A DNA stretch of 64,000 nt from Homarus americanus. Its lineage: Eukaryota; Arthropoda; Malacostraca; Decapoda; Nephropidae. The notes below the pieces were generated by a model. The model did not search any database. It saw nothing but the letters and a program-made list of their open reading frames with translations, and had not been told where the DNA came from. The stretch lies in the NCBI RefSeq assembly GCF_018991925.1, contig NW_024742338.1:3284078-3348077 (forward strand), read 5' to 3'. Numbering within the stretch: the first letter of the stretch is position 1; every line of letters starts with the position of its first letter. Positions 1 through 14,401 of the stretch are shown here, piece by piece. The position numbers and the translations under genes are program-made.

Positions 1-2425
1 AATTAATGATAATCCTTTATTTTAATATAAATTTCCTCATTGCTACTTATGTCACCACAAAATCGGGACAAAAAATTACATTGTGTTGGAGTTAAGATGC
101 AGCCTTCTCTGACTCCCTACCTAACCTTTAACCTTACACTGATTAAAATCCAATAATTAATAAATTTTAATTGAAACAGCAAAAATGTGAGGATTGTTGA
201 GTTCTTTGACTGATTGTTTAAATGTAGGCATTTGATTTTTTGTGACTTTACATTGCCTTGTGTAAGTGTATAGTATGCTACAAGTTTTAACTATGTAAAA
301 CAAGGAGAGCTGAGGGTAGGCCTAGAGTGATATGTGGAGACATTGTAGGAAATGACCCCAGGGATAAGAGGCTGCAGGAGACCACACAGCATGGAGAGCT
401 GTCATCATGCGGTCACAGCTAACCCACGTGTGTGAAAAATGGCTGCAAAATGATGACAATGAAAATGGGGAGGTACTGTACAGGTAATTCTAATAGATTC
501 CAACTTTTACAACACTTTTATCTTAATGAATAACTTGGGCCGGGTTAAAGAAATTTGGGAGAGTGCAAATTTATCAAACATACTGATCATTCAACATGTA
601 CCCAAGGATCAGAGGCTGTGAAGGGGAGGTGCTCATTCAGTTGGTACATTGGATATGTGACCACGTGGGGCATTGCTTGGATCACGCGGGATTGGTTAGA
701 GTTACATCAGTTGTGGGGGTAGGTGCTTGGGTCAGATTACCTCGCTGGAGTGATAGTTTGGGTCATGTGAGGGATGTTGTTTTGGAATACCCAGTCCAAT
801 GTCCACCCCCCCCCCCCATACAGCACATCCACTGCTAAACATGGCATCTATCACTAATACTGTATCGTGTTGATGGTGTTCTCAACTGTGCCATACAACA
901 CCACAAGAACTAAGTGGCTCAGGGTGCTGTCAGGATGCCAAGCATACAAGGGCTGCATAAAAACCAACTTAGCATTTTGAGCATGATAAAAATGCCAAGA
1001 AACTACAGCAAAAATATTGCACGAAGAAAAGCAAATTATATACTGTGTTATTAAGAAGAAAGTTTGCTATGTAACAGGAAACTAGTTTTTCCCCAGATAA
1101 AAAAATATGAGGAAGGAATAGCAGTCAGAAATGGTACAAGTGTCATGTGAACCAGCCCATGATATGTGTGAGTCCAATTCATAAGTCATCACCACTGCTA
1201 GTAGTAAGGGAGACCACAGATTTAGTCTTACATAAAAACAAAAAATAGCTATTATTGTACTGTATTATACTGTATTACTTTTAAAATTTTCACTTCTATT
1301 AATCTGTTTTGTCAGCTTCAATACATATACTGTACACCTATACAGTAACTAACTAAGAAAGGTGTTTGTACTGTACATCATAGCCTTGAGACAGCCTGAA
1401 AACAAAGACACTAAAGGGGACAATTATTGCAATTTTTTTAAAAGTAGCAATTTGTCGACCCTACATCACCCCGATCAGTACAAATTAATGACCTGACTGT
1501 GTGTGTAGTTTATACTTCTATAATTTGGACACTGATTAGGTCCATCCCTGTACTGTACAGGTGTCAACCATTTCACCTCTTTAATTTAGGGTCCTTCCTG
1601 ATCACCTTCATCCCTCCACTATGGAAACATGACCATCAGCTTTAGGGCCTTACGGTAACCCTTAGGCCCCGGATGATGTTCCAGAACGTCCAACTAGCGC
1701 GCCCCGGGTGACGTTCCAGAACTTCCGCCTATTTTCCAGCCATTTTTTTATTTTTGTTTTTATTATCATTTTTTTCTCGATTTAACCCCGCAGGAGGGGG
1801 GGGGGAGGGTGTTACTGCCAGCAGCACCCTAACCCAGGGCTTAAGGGCCGGGAACCAATAGAACTAAAGCCCACTTGTGTTGGGTTTTGATTGTAATGGT
1901 TAGGGTAGAGTTCATAAGGACTGTGGCCCATCTCACTGTGTTAAGATTTGCTAACTACAGTATACCGTACTGTACTCAACCTGATCATGGATTCATAAAA
2001 TGACTGACAATAATCACCATTTTAAATGTAATAATTTATCATTTTGAGTCTCACAATTTCACTCAGTCCTATATATATCGACCCCTCAAAAATATTTCAT
2101 CAAACAATCTTTAAAAATTGAACGACAGCATTGATAAATAAAATAAACTACAAAAGAAAGTTTTGGCGACGGACTGATACCATCACAAGAGTGAAATGGC
2201 GGCCTTCATTTGTATAGGGATCATTTATTGTGTACAGTAGCTATAGTAGCTATGCAGTTTAAGTTGTACAGCTACTGATTTTTAAGAACTATTTTCAAGT
2301 TTTAATTCACATGTTGTACTCATGTCTACAATAACGCTTAATTCACAGATAAATCTATACTGTATATACAGTCGCTGATGCTTTACTGATAAAACTTTTG
2401 TACTGTACTGTATAATACAGTACTA
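1..2425. other. Non-coding stretch, left edge
   Basis: No convincing coding exon. It holds a LINE 3' scrap (300-455), scattered (GTACT)n pentamers, a poly-C run at 806-817, and at 1678-1728 two GTTCCAGAAC-type inverted motifs 40 bp apart inside a small GC-rich patch. It could belong to a downstream intron of the minus-strand gene. Confidence 0.5.
300..455 (+). mobile_element. LINE-type reverse-transcriptase tail fragment
   Basis: The + strand reads RPRVICGDIVGNDPRDKRL then HGELSSCGHS before a stop. This resembles the GRPRxxW...A.DR..WR C-terminal tail of RTE/craniofacial-type endonuclease-RT proteins. A related copy lies at 44750-44915 and shares AGGCTGNNNNNNATGGAGA-type blocks and the tail GTGAAAAATGGC/ATGGAAAATGGCC. 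Confidence 0.5.
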
Positions 2426-3053
2426 CAGTGATCCCTCGGTTAACGAGATTTCGGTTAACGAGTTACCTTCCATAAGATTCTTAACTTCGGTTAAAGAGCA
2501 ATCCCTCGATTAACGAGTTTTTTACGAGCCGACCTCAACATGTTTTCGCTTGCATCTGGCGGTCCACCACCTGTAGTATTAGTCCGCCAATACAGTAATC
2601 GGTTTTAGGGCTTAAATTCCTTACTATTTTAGTAAATATCAAGAAGTTCATACTATTCAATAATTTTAAAAGTTTAATATTCAATTTTTTAGTCATTTTA
2701 ACAATTATTGAACATAATTTAAGATAAAGAAACTAGTTTCTGGCATGCCATCCAGCCTGTTAACACATAAACAGGCGTTAGTCTCTCTCTTTTCAGTGGA
2801 GGTAACATATTGCTTGAGACTCTCTTCAACTAAATGCTTTTTTTCTGTGTTTCCAAGCAAATTATTGGTCATTTTGAAATTTATTTTACATATTGACAAT
2901 ATATAATGCAGTGCAGTGTTGATTTAAAGAAAATAATCTTGAATTACACCAAGAGAACTAAAATTTTATGGGTGAAATGGCGCCATGGGGTGACTTCTCT
3001 TCCACCCCCAATGCCTTCTCTTCTCCCTTCTCCTCCATCCCCATTCTAATTCC

Positions 3054-3087
<34 letters not shown>

Positions 3088-3258
3088 GAGCCTTCTACAT
3101 ACACACCTCAAAGTAAGTGTGCTTTTCTACATTTTTTGTTGAATTTAGACAATTTTCTGTGAGCTGGAACCAATTACCCAAAAACCCATTGAAACAATGG
3201 TTTCGGTTAACGAGCAACATGCTGGAACGGATTGTGCTCGTTAACCGAGGGACCACTG
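2426..3258. mobile_element. Pogo/Tigger-like element, 833 bp, with TIRs and TA duplication
   Basis: Left end CAGTGATCCCTCGGTTAACG and right end complementary to it (CGTTAACCGAGGGACCACTG) are flanked by TA. The left terminus carries extra tandem CGGTTAACGAG copies. The interior has a (ATC) tract at 3056-3083 and a 64-codon open frame (2705-2899 -), but no transposase I recognise. It is a non-autonomous or heavily deleted copy. The right subterminal TGGAACGGATT also occurs, as TGGAATGGATT, in the 82-bp element at 43958. Confidence 0.9.
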
Positions 3259-4594
3259 TACAGTAAAACCTTGAGGAACCAGAACCCATAAATGCACAAC
3301 CTTAAGTTATCTAAAAACGTCACTAACGATTCCTCCAAATTAAGATATTGTGCTGTACAGTACTATACCCTGAAAATTCTCAAACATTCTGAAGTAGTCC
3401 AAGGGAGGGGAGTACAGCAGTTCACACCCACTACATTTGCTATTTTAAAGCTGTTGATAGTGCAGCTGCTTAAAAGTTCACTACTGTACTGATTTTGCTA
3501 GGCGTGTGAAGGATAAAGGACCTTTCTCTTCATAAATTCACCATGCAAACGAGACAGGTCTTATTTTAAGATGTTTACCCCATAACAGAGTTACTGGTCC
3601 AGGGGAAGTGAAACAGCATCAAACAGTGAGAGGTTAAGTGTTCTACTGTGAAAATGATGCTGACACATATCATTATAAACTAATGGTGCTGGTGATAGGA
3701 AGAGTGAAAAAAAAATATGCCTGTGTTTTACAAGATTAATAAATGGGCATGATCACCAAGAATATAACAACTGACTGAGGCTTATACTGTGCTACTGTAC
3801 TGTATACAATGTTCTACTTTTAGGCAGGCTTAAGTGTTTTGGTGACTCTCCTGCTTTAATTTTTATCCCCCCCCCTCCCACCAATTTTTTTTAATAGAAA
3901 ACTTCAAAATGGATTTTTTTCCCTCTGGGAATGAGGAGAATAGTAAAATATGGCACAGTACTATATGTATTTCATAAAAGTAGGTACAGTACAGTACTGT
4001 CAACATCCAAGGTAAGAAACTTTTCAGTCTATTATCAGTATCTTAAGAAATAGGTAGACCAGAGGATATTTTCATAGATAACTTCTTTTTTTATTTAATT
4101 AACAAATAAAGCAGACTGTTTGTTGTGTGCAAATATAAACAACCTGGCTGATCATCAACAGGGAAGGTTGATCAAGGATCATGCTGCCAGAGTTGGGAAG
4201 AGCCCCGGGAGAATGATCGTCAACTAGCTACAGTACACATCACTCTTTAACATACATACTAGTATAAGGCAGAATGGTAATGGTCAAAGTATAGAATATT
4301 TGGGGAAGGTTCTCCATGTGACCACTCCTAAAAGGGGAGTTGATGGAGGGAACAAGGCATTATAGATATGGATTCACTGATAAGATTACCACACTTGACT
4401 CTTTTTTTTAACTGTACTGTGCGTCCTCTCACTCATTACCTCCTCTGAGTATTCAATCCTTAACCATGGGCATTTGTCTTGTCTTTATAATAAAGTCCTT
4501 GTACATATACCTCATACTAGCTACTGTATATCACTTGCATACATCTGCCCTAGAGTAAAGGGTCTTTGTACATCTGACTAAATCACTCTGCCCT
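3259..4594. other. Non-coding stretch
   Basis: AT-rich sequence with several (GTACT)n/(AGTAC)n clusters. No exon, RNA gene or bounded repeat seen. Confidence 0.5.
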
Positions 4595-4795
4595 GCCAGC
4601 TACGAGGGCACTTGAATGTCTGACATATAATCCCCGGTTCCCATCTCTGTAAAAATGGATTGGTAATAGGGATGGCATCTTGCTGTAAAACTTGCTTCAA
4701 ATTTGCCTGATGACATCCAAGACATTATGCCATCAGGTAATCACAGCTAATTCACGCAAGCGTAGTAAATGGCCGTAAAACAGTGATGATGATGG
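4595..4795. repeat. Dispersed repeat, copy A
   Basis: The block around 4625-4700 (CCCGGTTCCCATCTCTGTAA, GGTAATAGGGATGGCA, CTTGCTTCAAAT) recurs in diverged form at 19786-19885. Its 3' part (TCACAGCTAA, then AATGGCCGTAAAA, GATGATGATG) also resembles the ends of the LINE scraps at 300-455 and 44750-44915, so all may derive from one retroelement 3' end. Confidence 0.6.
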
Positions 4796-5335
4796 ATGAT
4801 ACAGTACTGTACCATGTTTCTCTTCCTACACATTTCTCATCTTGCACAGATCAACATTACTTATGTCTCATTCACTTTGCTATGCTATTCTTCAAAAATA
4901 TTCTCAGATCTTGCATTTGGTATAACTTAACATATCTTCTAAAAAGTCCACGAGCAACAATCATGTTCAGTTTTACAGGTAGACCAGCTATGTGTTTAGC
5001 TACTGTCAGTATTTCTTCTTTCAGAATCTCTACCTCTCAAAATTCATTTACACCCTATAACTATGGTATAGTTTAACATAGTACGGTAATGCAATGCGTA
5101 AATTTCAGCGTAATTAATATTATGTTCGGTTACCATATATAGGATCAGTATGCCACACAGCCACACACACCAACCCTACCGGAACATTGTGAGGTAAGTT
5201 GCATTTAGCATTTCAGAAATCATCAGACCCATCCTGGCAGATACATTTTAGAGATACAAGTACAGTACCTGAAATTGATATCTGAATATTGTCGTCCCAT
5301 CCAAGAAATTATTGTAGACCTATCACAAATAAATA

Positions 5336-7360
5336 TTGATCATGACCACCGTCCCTACAGCTAACACCCACTGACCATGACCACCGTCCCACAAGTAACA
5401 TCCACTGATCAAAACCACCGTCCCTACAGCTAACACCCACTGACCATGACCACCGTCCCTACAGCTAACACCCACTGACCATGACCACCGTCCCACAAGT
5501 AACATCCACTGATCAAAACCACCGTCCCTACAGCTAACACCCACTGACCATGACCACCGCCCCACAAGTAACATTCACTGATCAAAACCACCGTCCCCTA
5601 CAGCTAACACTCACTGATCAGACCACCGCCCAGTAACATCCACTGATCATGACCACGCCCCTACAGCTAACACCCACTGACCATGACCACCGTCCCCAGC
5701 TAACACCCACTGATCAAAACCACCGTCCCCTACAGCTAACACCCACTGATCATGACCACCGGCCCCTACAGCTAACACCCACTGACCATGACCACCGTCC
5801 CTACAAGTAACATCCACTGATCAAAACCACCGACCCTCCAGCACACCCACTGATCATGACCACCGTCCCCACAGCTAACACCCACTGACCATGACCACCA
5901 TCCCTACAGCTAACATCCACTGATCATGACCACCGTCCCTACAGCCACCCACTGATCATGACCACCGGCCCCTACAGCTAACACCCACTGACCATGACCA
6001 CCGCCCCTACAGCTAACACCCACTGACCATGACCACCGCCCTACAGCTAACATCCACCGTCCCTACAGCTAACACTCCACCGCTCCCACAGCTAACACCC
6101 ACTGACCATGACCACCGTCCCTACAGCTAACACCACCCGACAATGACCACTGCTAACACCACTGACCATGACCACCGTCCCCTACAGCTAACATCCACCG
6201 CCCTACAGCTAACATCCACTGACTGCGACCACCGTCATGACCACCGCCCACAACACACTGACCACGACCACCGTCCCCACAGCAGCTAACATCCACTGAC
6301 GACCATGACCACCGTCCCTACAGCTAACATCCACTGACCATGACCACCGTCCCACAGCTACCACCCACTGACCATGACCACCGTCCCTACAGACCACCGC
6401 CCTACAGCTAACACCACTGATGATGACCACCCCCACAGCTAACATCCACTGATGATGACCACCGACCCAGCTAACACCCACTGACCATGACCACCGGTCC
6501 CTACAGCTAACACCCACTGATCATGACCACTGCCCCTACAGCTAACACCCACTGACCATGACCACCATCCCTACAGCTAACACCCACCATGACCACCGAC
6601 CACCCACTGACCCCACCGTCCCTACAGCTAACACTCCACTGACCATGACCACTGTCCCTACAGCTAACACCCACTGACCATGACCACCGCCCTACAGCTA
6701 ACACCCACTGACCATGACCACCGGGCCCCTACAGCTAACACCCACTGACCATGACCACTGCTAACATCCACTGACCATGACCACCGTCCCTACAGCTAAC
6801 ATCCACCGTCCCCAGCTAACACCCACTGACCATGACCACCGGCCCTACAGCTAACATCCACTGACCATGACCACCGCGTCCCTACAGCTAACATCCACCA
6901 TCCTTACAGCTAACACCCACCATGACCATCAGCTAACACCCAGTCATGACCACCGCCCAGCTAACACCCACTGATCATGACCACCGTCCCTACCCTAACA
7001 CCCACTGACCATGACCACCGTCCCCTACAGCTAACACCCACTGACCATGACCACCGCCCCCCAACTAACACCCACTGATGATGACCACCGTCCCTACAGC
7101 TAACACCCACTGATCATGACCACCGTCCCTACAGCTAACACCCACTGACCATGACCACCGTCCCTACAGCTAACACCCACTGATGATAACCACCGTCCCT
7201 ACAGCTAACATCCACTGACCATGACCACCGTCCCTACAGCTAACATCCATTGATGATGACCACCGTCCCTACAGCTAACACCAACTGATGATGACCACCG
7301 TCCATACAGCTAACACCCACTGATGATGACCACCGTCCCTACAGCTAACATCCACTGATG
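5336..7360. repeat. 2.0-kb minisatellite, 35-bp unit
   Basis: Roughly 55-60 tandem copies of a 35-bp unit made of ACAGCTAACACCCACTGACC followed by ATGACCACCGTCCCT. Internal deletions are common in the middle (5600-7000) and cleaner units lie at both ends. Apparent proteins rich in GWSVGVSCRD-type motifs on the minus strand are by-products. Confidence 0.97.
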
Positions 7361-8535
7361 TGTGTAAACTGAGTTATTATGTTTGGGGGTTCACTTCAGT
7401 TTTAAAATGGTGGGAGATTGCTTTTTAGGATAAACCAATGGAAAAGGAGCAATACCACAACAAACTGCAGTACCATAGTAAAAATTACATACAATAGTAG
7501 TATAGATGAATGACAATACAGTACAGTACATGCATTATTTATCACCCATGAACTGCAAAATAAACCTTGAAGAACTTGTAACATGTAGATACATAAGCCA
7601 GCATGGACCAACTCAACATTTGTAATGAATGATATACAGTAATGTATTTCATGTTTTAGTCAGTGCTCATTTGACATATGTCTCATGTATATTAAATACT
7701 TTCTATAAAGGCGCAATATGTCTGCAGGAATGTACATTGAACCCGTGCTGAACCTGTCCACTGCCACAAGCTTGAAGATTAAAGTGACATCTGTTACATT
7801 CCATTCAACAAAATCTCTTCTCTACTCCTCACAGTACAGGGTATGTACTCCTCACATCTATTAGATTGACGGATGTACAGTACAGTACTGTACATTAACC
7901 TAACCCAAAGCAATTCACCCAAATTTAAATACCAGTACCAATTTATAAGACACAATCACATAAATGTTAACATGTAAATGATGTTTTATGTCATCTTTTA
8001 TATCATTATAACAGCCAATATTGCACCTAAAAGTGCACCTGGCAACACGATAGCCGACACTTACATGGGACGCATCTAATATTCTTACTTAATAGCTGAC
8101 TCCATCACTGACCTTAACAATTCCAACCTCCTTTTTGAAGTTGTAAAAATATCTTGCACAGTACTGTACTGTAATTCACCATGGGAAGAATAAATCCTGA
8201 AGAGAATTACCCTAAAAGGGATACAAGCAGTAAACAGTACAAGTGACTCATTAGTGAAGACTACTGTATTGTAGCAGTGTTTACATAATATGGTCACGTA
8301 ACAGTAATTTTCTCATAAAAAAACCTAACATGCCAACAATAAATGGAAGAACATATTGACAGATCGTGTTGAAAATTTATTAAGTGCCATGTCAGCAATG
8401 TATGAAGATGTATACCTGATACTGATTATCAGCAAAAAATTCATGTCAATTTATTGGCCCTTTTCATGTACCGAAATTGCATTAAATTTCATACTGACAA
8501 CATCAATATATCCATTAAATTGATACGAGTCAATA
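7361..8535. other. Non-coding stretch
   Basis: No supported gene. It contains (GTACT)n clusters at about 7518, 7875 and 8158. Confidence 0.5.
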
Positions 8536-8732
8536 CAGGGTGCATCAGAAGTCCGTACACACGTTATTTTTTATGTACAGTACTGGAGAATAAGGTCAAT
8601 GTATGTATTACGAAATTTTCTCAAAGATACTTGCATGAAAGAACAGATAAATGTATATTTGTTAATGGCTTGCAATTTCCAAATTTATTAGAAGAAGATT
8701 TTCTCTGACTACACACGTCTGATGCATCCTTG
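8536..8732. mobile_element. Mariner-type MITE, 197 bp
   Basis: Left end CAGGGTGCATCAGAAGTCCG and right end (reverse complement CAAGGATGCATCAGACGTGT) form imperfect terminal inverted repeats flanked by TA. The CAGGGTG..CA..AAGT type of end is typical of Tc1/mariner elements. No transposase remains. Confidence 0.75.
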
Positions 8733-9975
8733 TAAGCTGACAAACTCTAATGCCGATCCTCCCACAGTATTGTACTGTACTGAACTGTCCATGATTGGAT
8801 GGCTACTCCAACTTGTCCTTATATGTTGTCCTTTTAACACAACACAGGAGCCTTGTGAGGTCCATACACACTGTCAGCTGTTTGTTATCTTTGAATGTAC
8901 AGTACCTAAAATCTTATCACAGTTCACAGTTGTTGAGCAACGGAGGCATAAAATACAACTCCAAATACACAATACTGTACCGTACAGCATGCGAGTGTGT
9001 ATCAGTGTAAACACATGCATCACTAGCTCCCTCACTATGGGATACCACTTTTAATATTTTATTTTTGCTAAAAATATTTGGCCAAAACCAGATGATTATT
9101 CAGCACACAGACACCCATGTACCAAGGGGTTAAGTGCAGTGCAATACTACTGTATTGTGTTTTAAATTAAAGACAAGGAAACCAGGAAATCAAATTGCAC
9201 CTTAGGATTGAAGATGAGATGGCCGCAAAGGCTCCTTGATGATGAAGGCGTAGAGGTGATGATGATATTCACACCCCTCACATTACAGTAAGTACTGTAC
9301 TCTATTGTAGTGTAGTGTATGTTCTTAAACCTCCACTAGTCTTACATCACATTAACATCCCCTAATATAACCAAACAGTTACCTTGCCTCAAATGGTAAA
9401 AGCACGCAGCTACTCTGCTCAACAAGACGCCAACTACACACACACACACAGCTAGTCTTTAAATATATACGGCCAAATTTTCTCTGTAAATAAATTAAGC
9501 GCTGCACAATACGATATAGACAAAACTAATGCCCTCACACCATGCATCAGAACATGTGGGTGACAGCAGTGCACAGAGCGGTCTAACTTACAAACACACT
9601 AGAATCATGGCTACCCCTTTAAATATAACACCATACTGATTCTCTTTTGCATTATGTACTGTACTGTACTTTTAAAGTTTGGGATTTTTTATCTTTGAAT
9701 GTACTGGCCCGGTACAGTACAGTACTTGTATTTATAAACAGGATTCTACTTAACTTTATACACACAGTACATACAATACTGTACTAAGCAGATAACAATA
9801 CTTCTTGGAAAAATATCTATTATAATGTTAACCGAAGAATACCTGAGCAGCACTGTACTTAAATCTTTATTCACCTGACTGATGAAATGGCAAACATTCA
9901 TACATACAGTTTTTGGTCATACACACAGCTGAGACAAGATACACAAGGTGACATAAGTAAACACAAGGTATCTTA

Positions 9976-9976
<1 letters not shown>
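8733..9976. other. Non-coding stretch
   Basis: Short ORFs only. A LINE-tail-like scrap (GATGGCCGCAAAGG, GATGATGATG) lies at about 9205-9270. Confidence 0.4.

Positions 9977-10025
<49 letters not shown>
9977..10025. repeat. (TG)n microsatellite
   Basis: About 24 uninterrupted TG dinucleotides. Confidence 0.98.
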
Positions 10026-11839
<1,814 letters not shown>

Positions 11840-13082
11840 AAAAGAGCCATCAAATGGAGGTACAGTATTGTAATTTTTAGGGTAAGAGGCTTGTATGGAT
11901 CTAAGTACAACAGCCTAGACAGCACCGCTGCCAGACGTTTGAGAGCTCCCGGCAACACCAACTGATAGGTGACTCACTGAGTACAGCTGTACAGCACTGA
12001 GAGCCAGCACCAAGTTGCTATGAGCATAAGAAAGACCCGGGAAAAATTTACTTTTTCCCACAGATGTTAAAATCCTAAACGGCTAAAAAATCCTTCAAAT
12101 GGCGAATATGAACTCTGAGGGTGCTAAGTCTAAGCTAAAAATTACAGTAAGATCATAGGTTCAGTGTTCTTAGGTAGCTTGAGTCAGAAATCTCCCATTC
12201 TCTGGAATTTTCCACCTGGCAATACTGTACAGCTACAGTAGACACTACAGACCTCCGCTCAGCCTGGAATTTCAGCCAAACCGGACAGCCCCCCCCCCCC
12301 CACCATTGGTCCAGATTAGAGGAAGTTTACTGTATATTTTTTTCACTGATATGTAATTTAGTTGTAATTTTGCTTGAGAAGGGAATAGAGTAGATAGAGA
12401 TGACTGGGGTTCCAGAAATATTATATGTGGCTTACAGGGTTCCTTTGCCATGATAAGGATGGAAACCACTGGACTCTACACAGTGATGCCACAACATGGT
12501 CAATATAGCTCTCCTTGTGATGCTCTCACTCAGGAGAAATGAAAATACAAGCGGCAGTAAAAAGTGTATCACTCATCTGTAGTGCAATATTGCCATAAAG
12601 TGACCCGAGGTAATGCCTGATTGTTGAAACAGCAGCCTCAGGCCTGGGACCAAAGCCCTCACTTGCTCTCACACCAACTCAGTTTAAAAAAAGTTGGTTA
12701 GATAAGCCACATTTTAAGCAGCAACTTTCCACTTTTATATTGTATCCTGTTTCTTCATATATCTGTACAGTAATCTGAAGCAACCAGGTTTCACAGCCAC
12801 ACAACAGAGTTGTTGATGAAATAATGTGTGTTAGATCCCATCAGCCATCAGGTTTATTATTACCTAAAATAATATACTGTATAGTACAGGAAATAAGAAC
12901 TCAATTACACTGTACTAATAACCCACATTTAACATGGCTTCACTTAATGTATGTACATTACAACATAGAGTACTGTACAGTACTGCAAGTGATAAAATAG
13001 GAAACATTCGTAAAATGTAGTTCATGGTTCACTAGTGTACAGCATTACGTAGTCTGGTTGGAAAAACCACCAGAGTATGAAT
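11840..13082. other. Non-coding stretch
   Basis: Nothing coding recognised. It includes a poly-C run at 12290-12301. Confidence 0.45.
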
Positions 13083-13482
13083 GAGGGGGACCAACAGGCT
13101 GCATTTGAGTGGGATCACCAGGCTGCATCTGAGTGGGACCACCAGGCTGCATCTGAGTGGGAGCACCAGGCTGCATCTGAGTGGGACCACCAGGCTGCAT
13201 CTGAGAGGGACCACCGGGCTGCATCTGAGTGGGATCACCAGGCTGCATCTGAGTGAGATCACCAGGCTGCATCTGAGTGGGACCATCAGGCTGCATCTGA
13301 GTGGGATCACCAGGCTGCATCTGAGTGGGACCACCAGGCTGCATCTGAGTGGGACCACCAGGCTGCATCTGAGTGGGACCACTAGACTACATCTGAGTGG
13401 AAATACCAGGCTGCATCTGAGTGGAAACACCTGGCTGCATCTGAGTGGGAGCAACAGGCTGCATCTGAGTGGGAACACCCAG
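13083..13482 (-). repeat. Second, intronic copy of the 24-bp GGPTQMQP repeat
   Basis: About 16 units of the same 24-bp repeat, in the same orientation, lie about 0.9 kb downstream of the exon donor. The minus-strand frame reads GGPTQMQP/GDPTQMQP but one unit carries an internal TAG (the M-stop unit at about 13385), and the array leaves the repeat into unrelated sequence ending FSNQTT-stop at 13045. I see no convincing splice sites. It is most likely a non-coding segmental copy, less likely an alternative exon. Confidence 0.85.
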
Positions 13483-14401
13483 TAGTGTACTTGTAGTACT
13501 GTATATAGTACAGTGCCCAAACTACCAGGCCTAGGTACTGATGATGACAAACAACAACCAAAACAGAAGAGGATCACAGCACAGAAGACATAAGACATTC
13601 TTCTTAGACGGAGGGTCATTGTTGCCATTCAAGAGGCCAACATCCTTGGCCACCATGATACAGTATGGTAAACAAAGACACATGCAGGGCCTCAAAAGCT
13701 GCCTTAAAAACACTCCCAAATATTTTTGTTTTGTTTTAGATCAGACCATCCTTACTGAAAATAAAACAAGTACCTGTACAGTAGTATATCTAGCCATAAC
13801 AAAGAAAATTACATTGGAGGTTTGGCAAGGAAAGATTCAAGTTTATTATACTGGAATTATCTCAAAAAGCTGCTTACAAAAAGTATTTCAGCAACTTATA
13901 TTCATGAGAAGAAATTCCTCTCATAAATAAATTTCATGGGAAAAGTTCCCATCTAATCAATGTTATAAAAATTATATTCTGGTTTAGAATACCCACCACA
14001 GTGCCTACAAACATTTTATACAAGAACTTTTCCACACCAAGAATACTGTACAGTAACAAGAATTTCCATTAACCCCCCCCCATATATATATAATCTTCTA
14101 CATGTAAGTTTTAAGTTTCTCAGACAGTTACTAGAACAATGATGTGTGTGTGTGTGCTACAAAGTTATAACGAGTTCATACAGTGTAGTACTGTACTCTC
14201 AAAGCATCAAAGAAATTACAAATCAATTTCTAATGAGCATGGTCAAATGATATGTACAGTAGACATAGGATCCTTAGCAAATTTTCATAACCACTGTAAA
14301 CAGAAATTCTGAAGCAGCCCTAAACACAATTTTTCATAAGAAATTTAAGGTCTAAAAGTTTGGAAAAATTAGTTAAGTTATCACTGAAGGACTGTACTTA
14401 C
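13483..14401. other. 5' end of the intron after the large minus-strand exon
   Basis: Intronic by inference from the donor at 14401. Open frames at 13541-13930 (+) and 13531-13719 (-) show no family resemblance. Confidence 0.5.

Noticed and set aside
5323..7360. CRISPR-like appearance of regularly spaced repeats
   Set aside because: The whole unit is repeated without unique spacers, and the context is eukaryotic; it is a minisatellite.
13541..13930. 129-codon + strand frame
   Set aside because: No resemblance to known families, AT-rich, and lies in the presumed intron of the minus gene.
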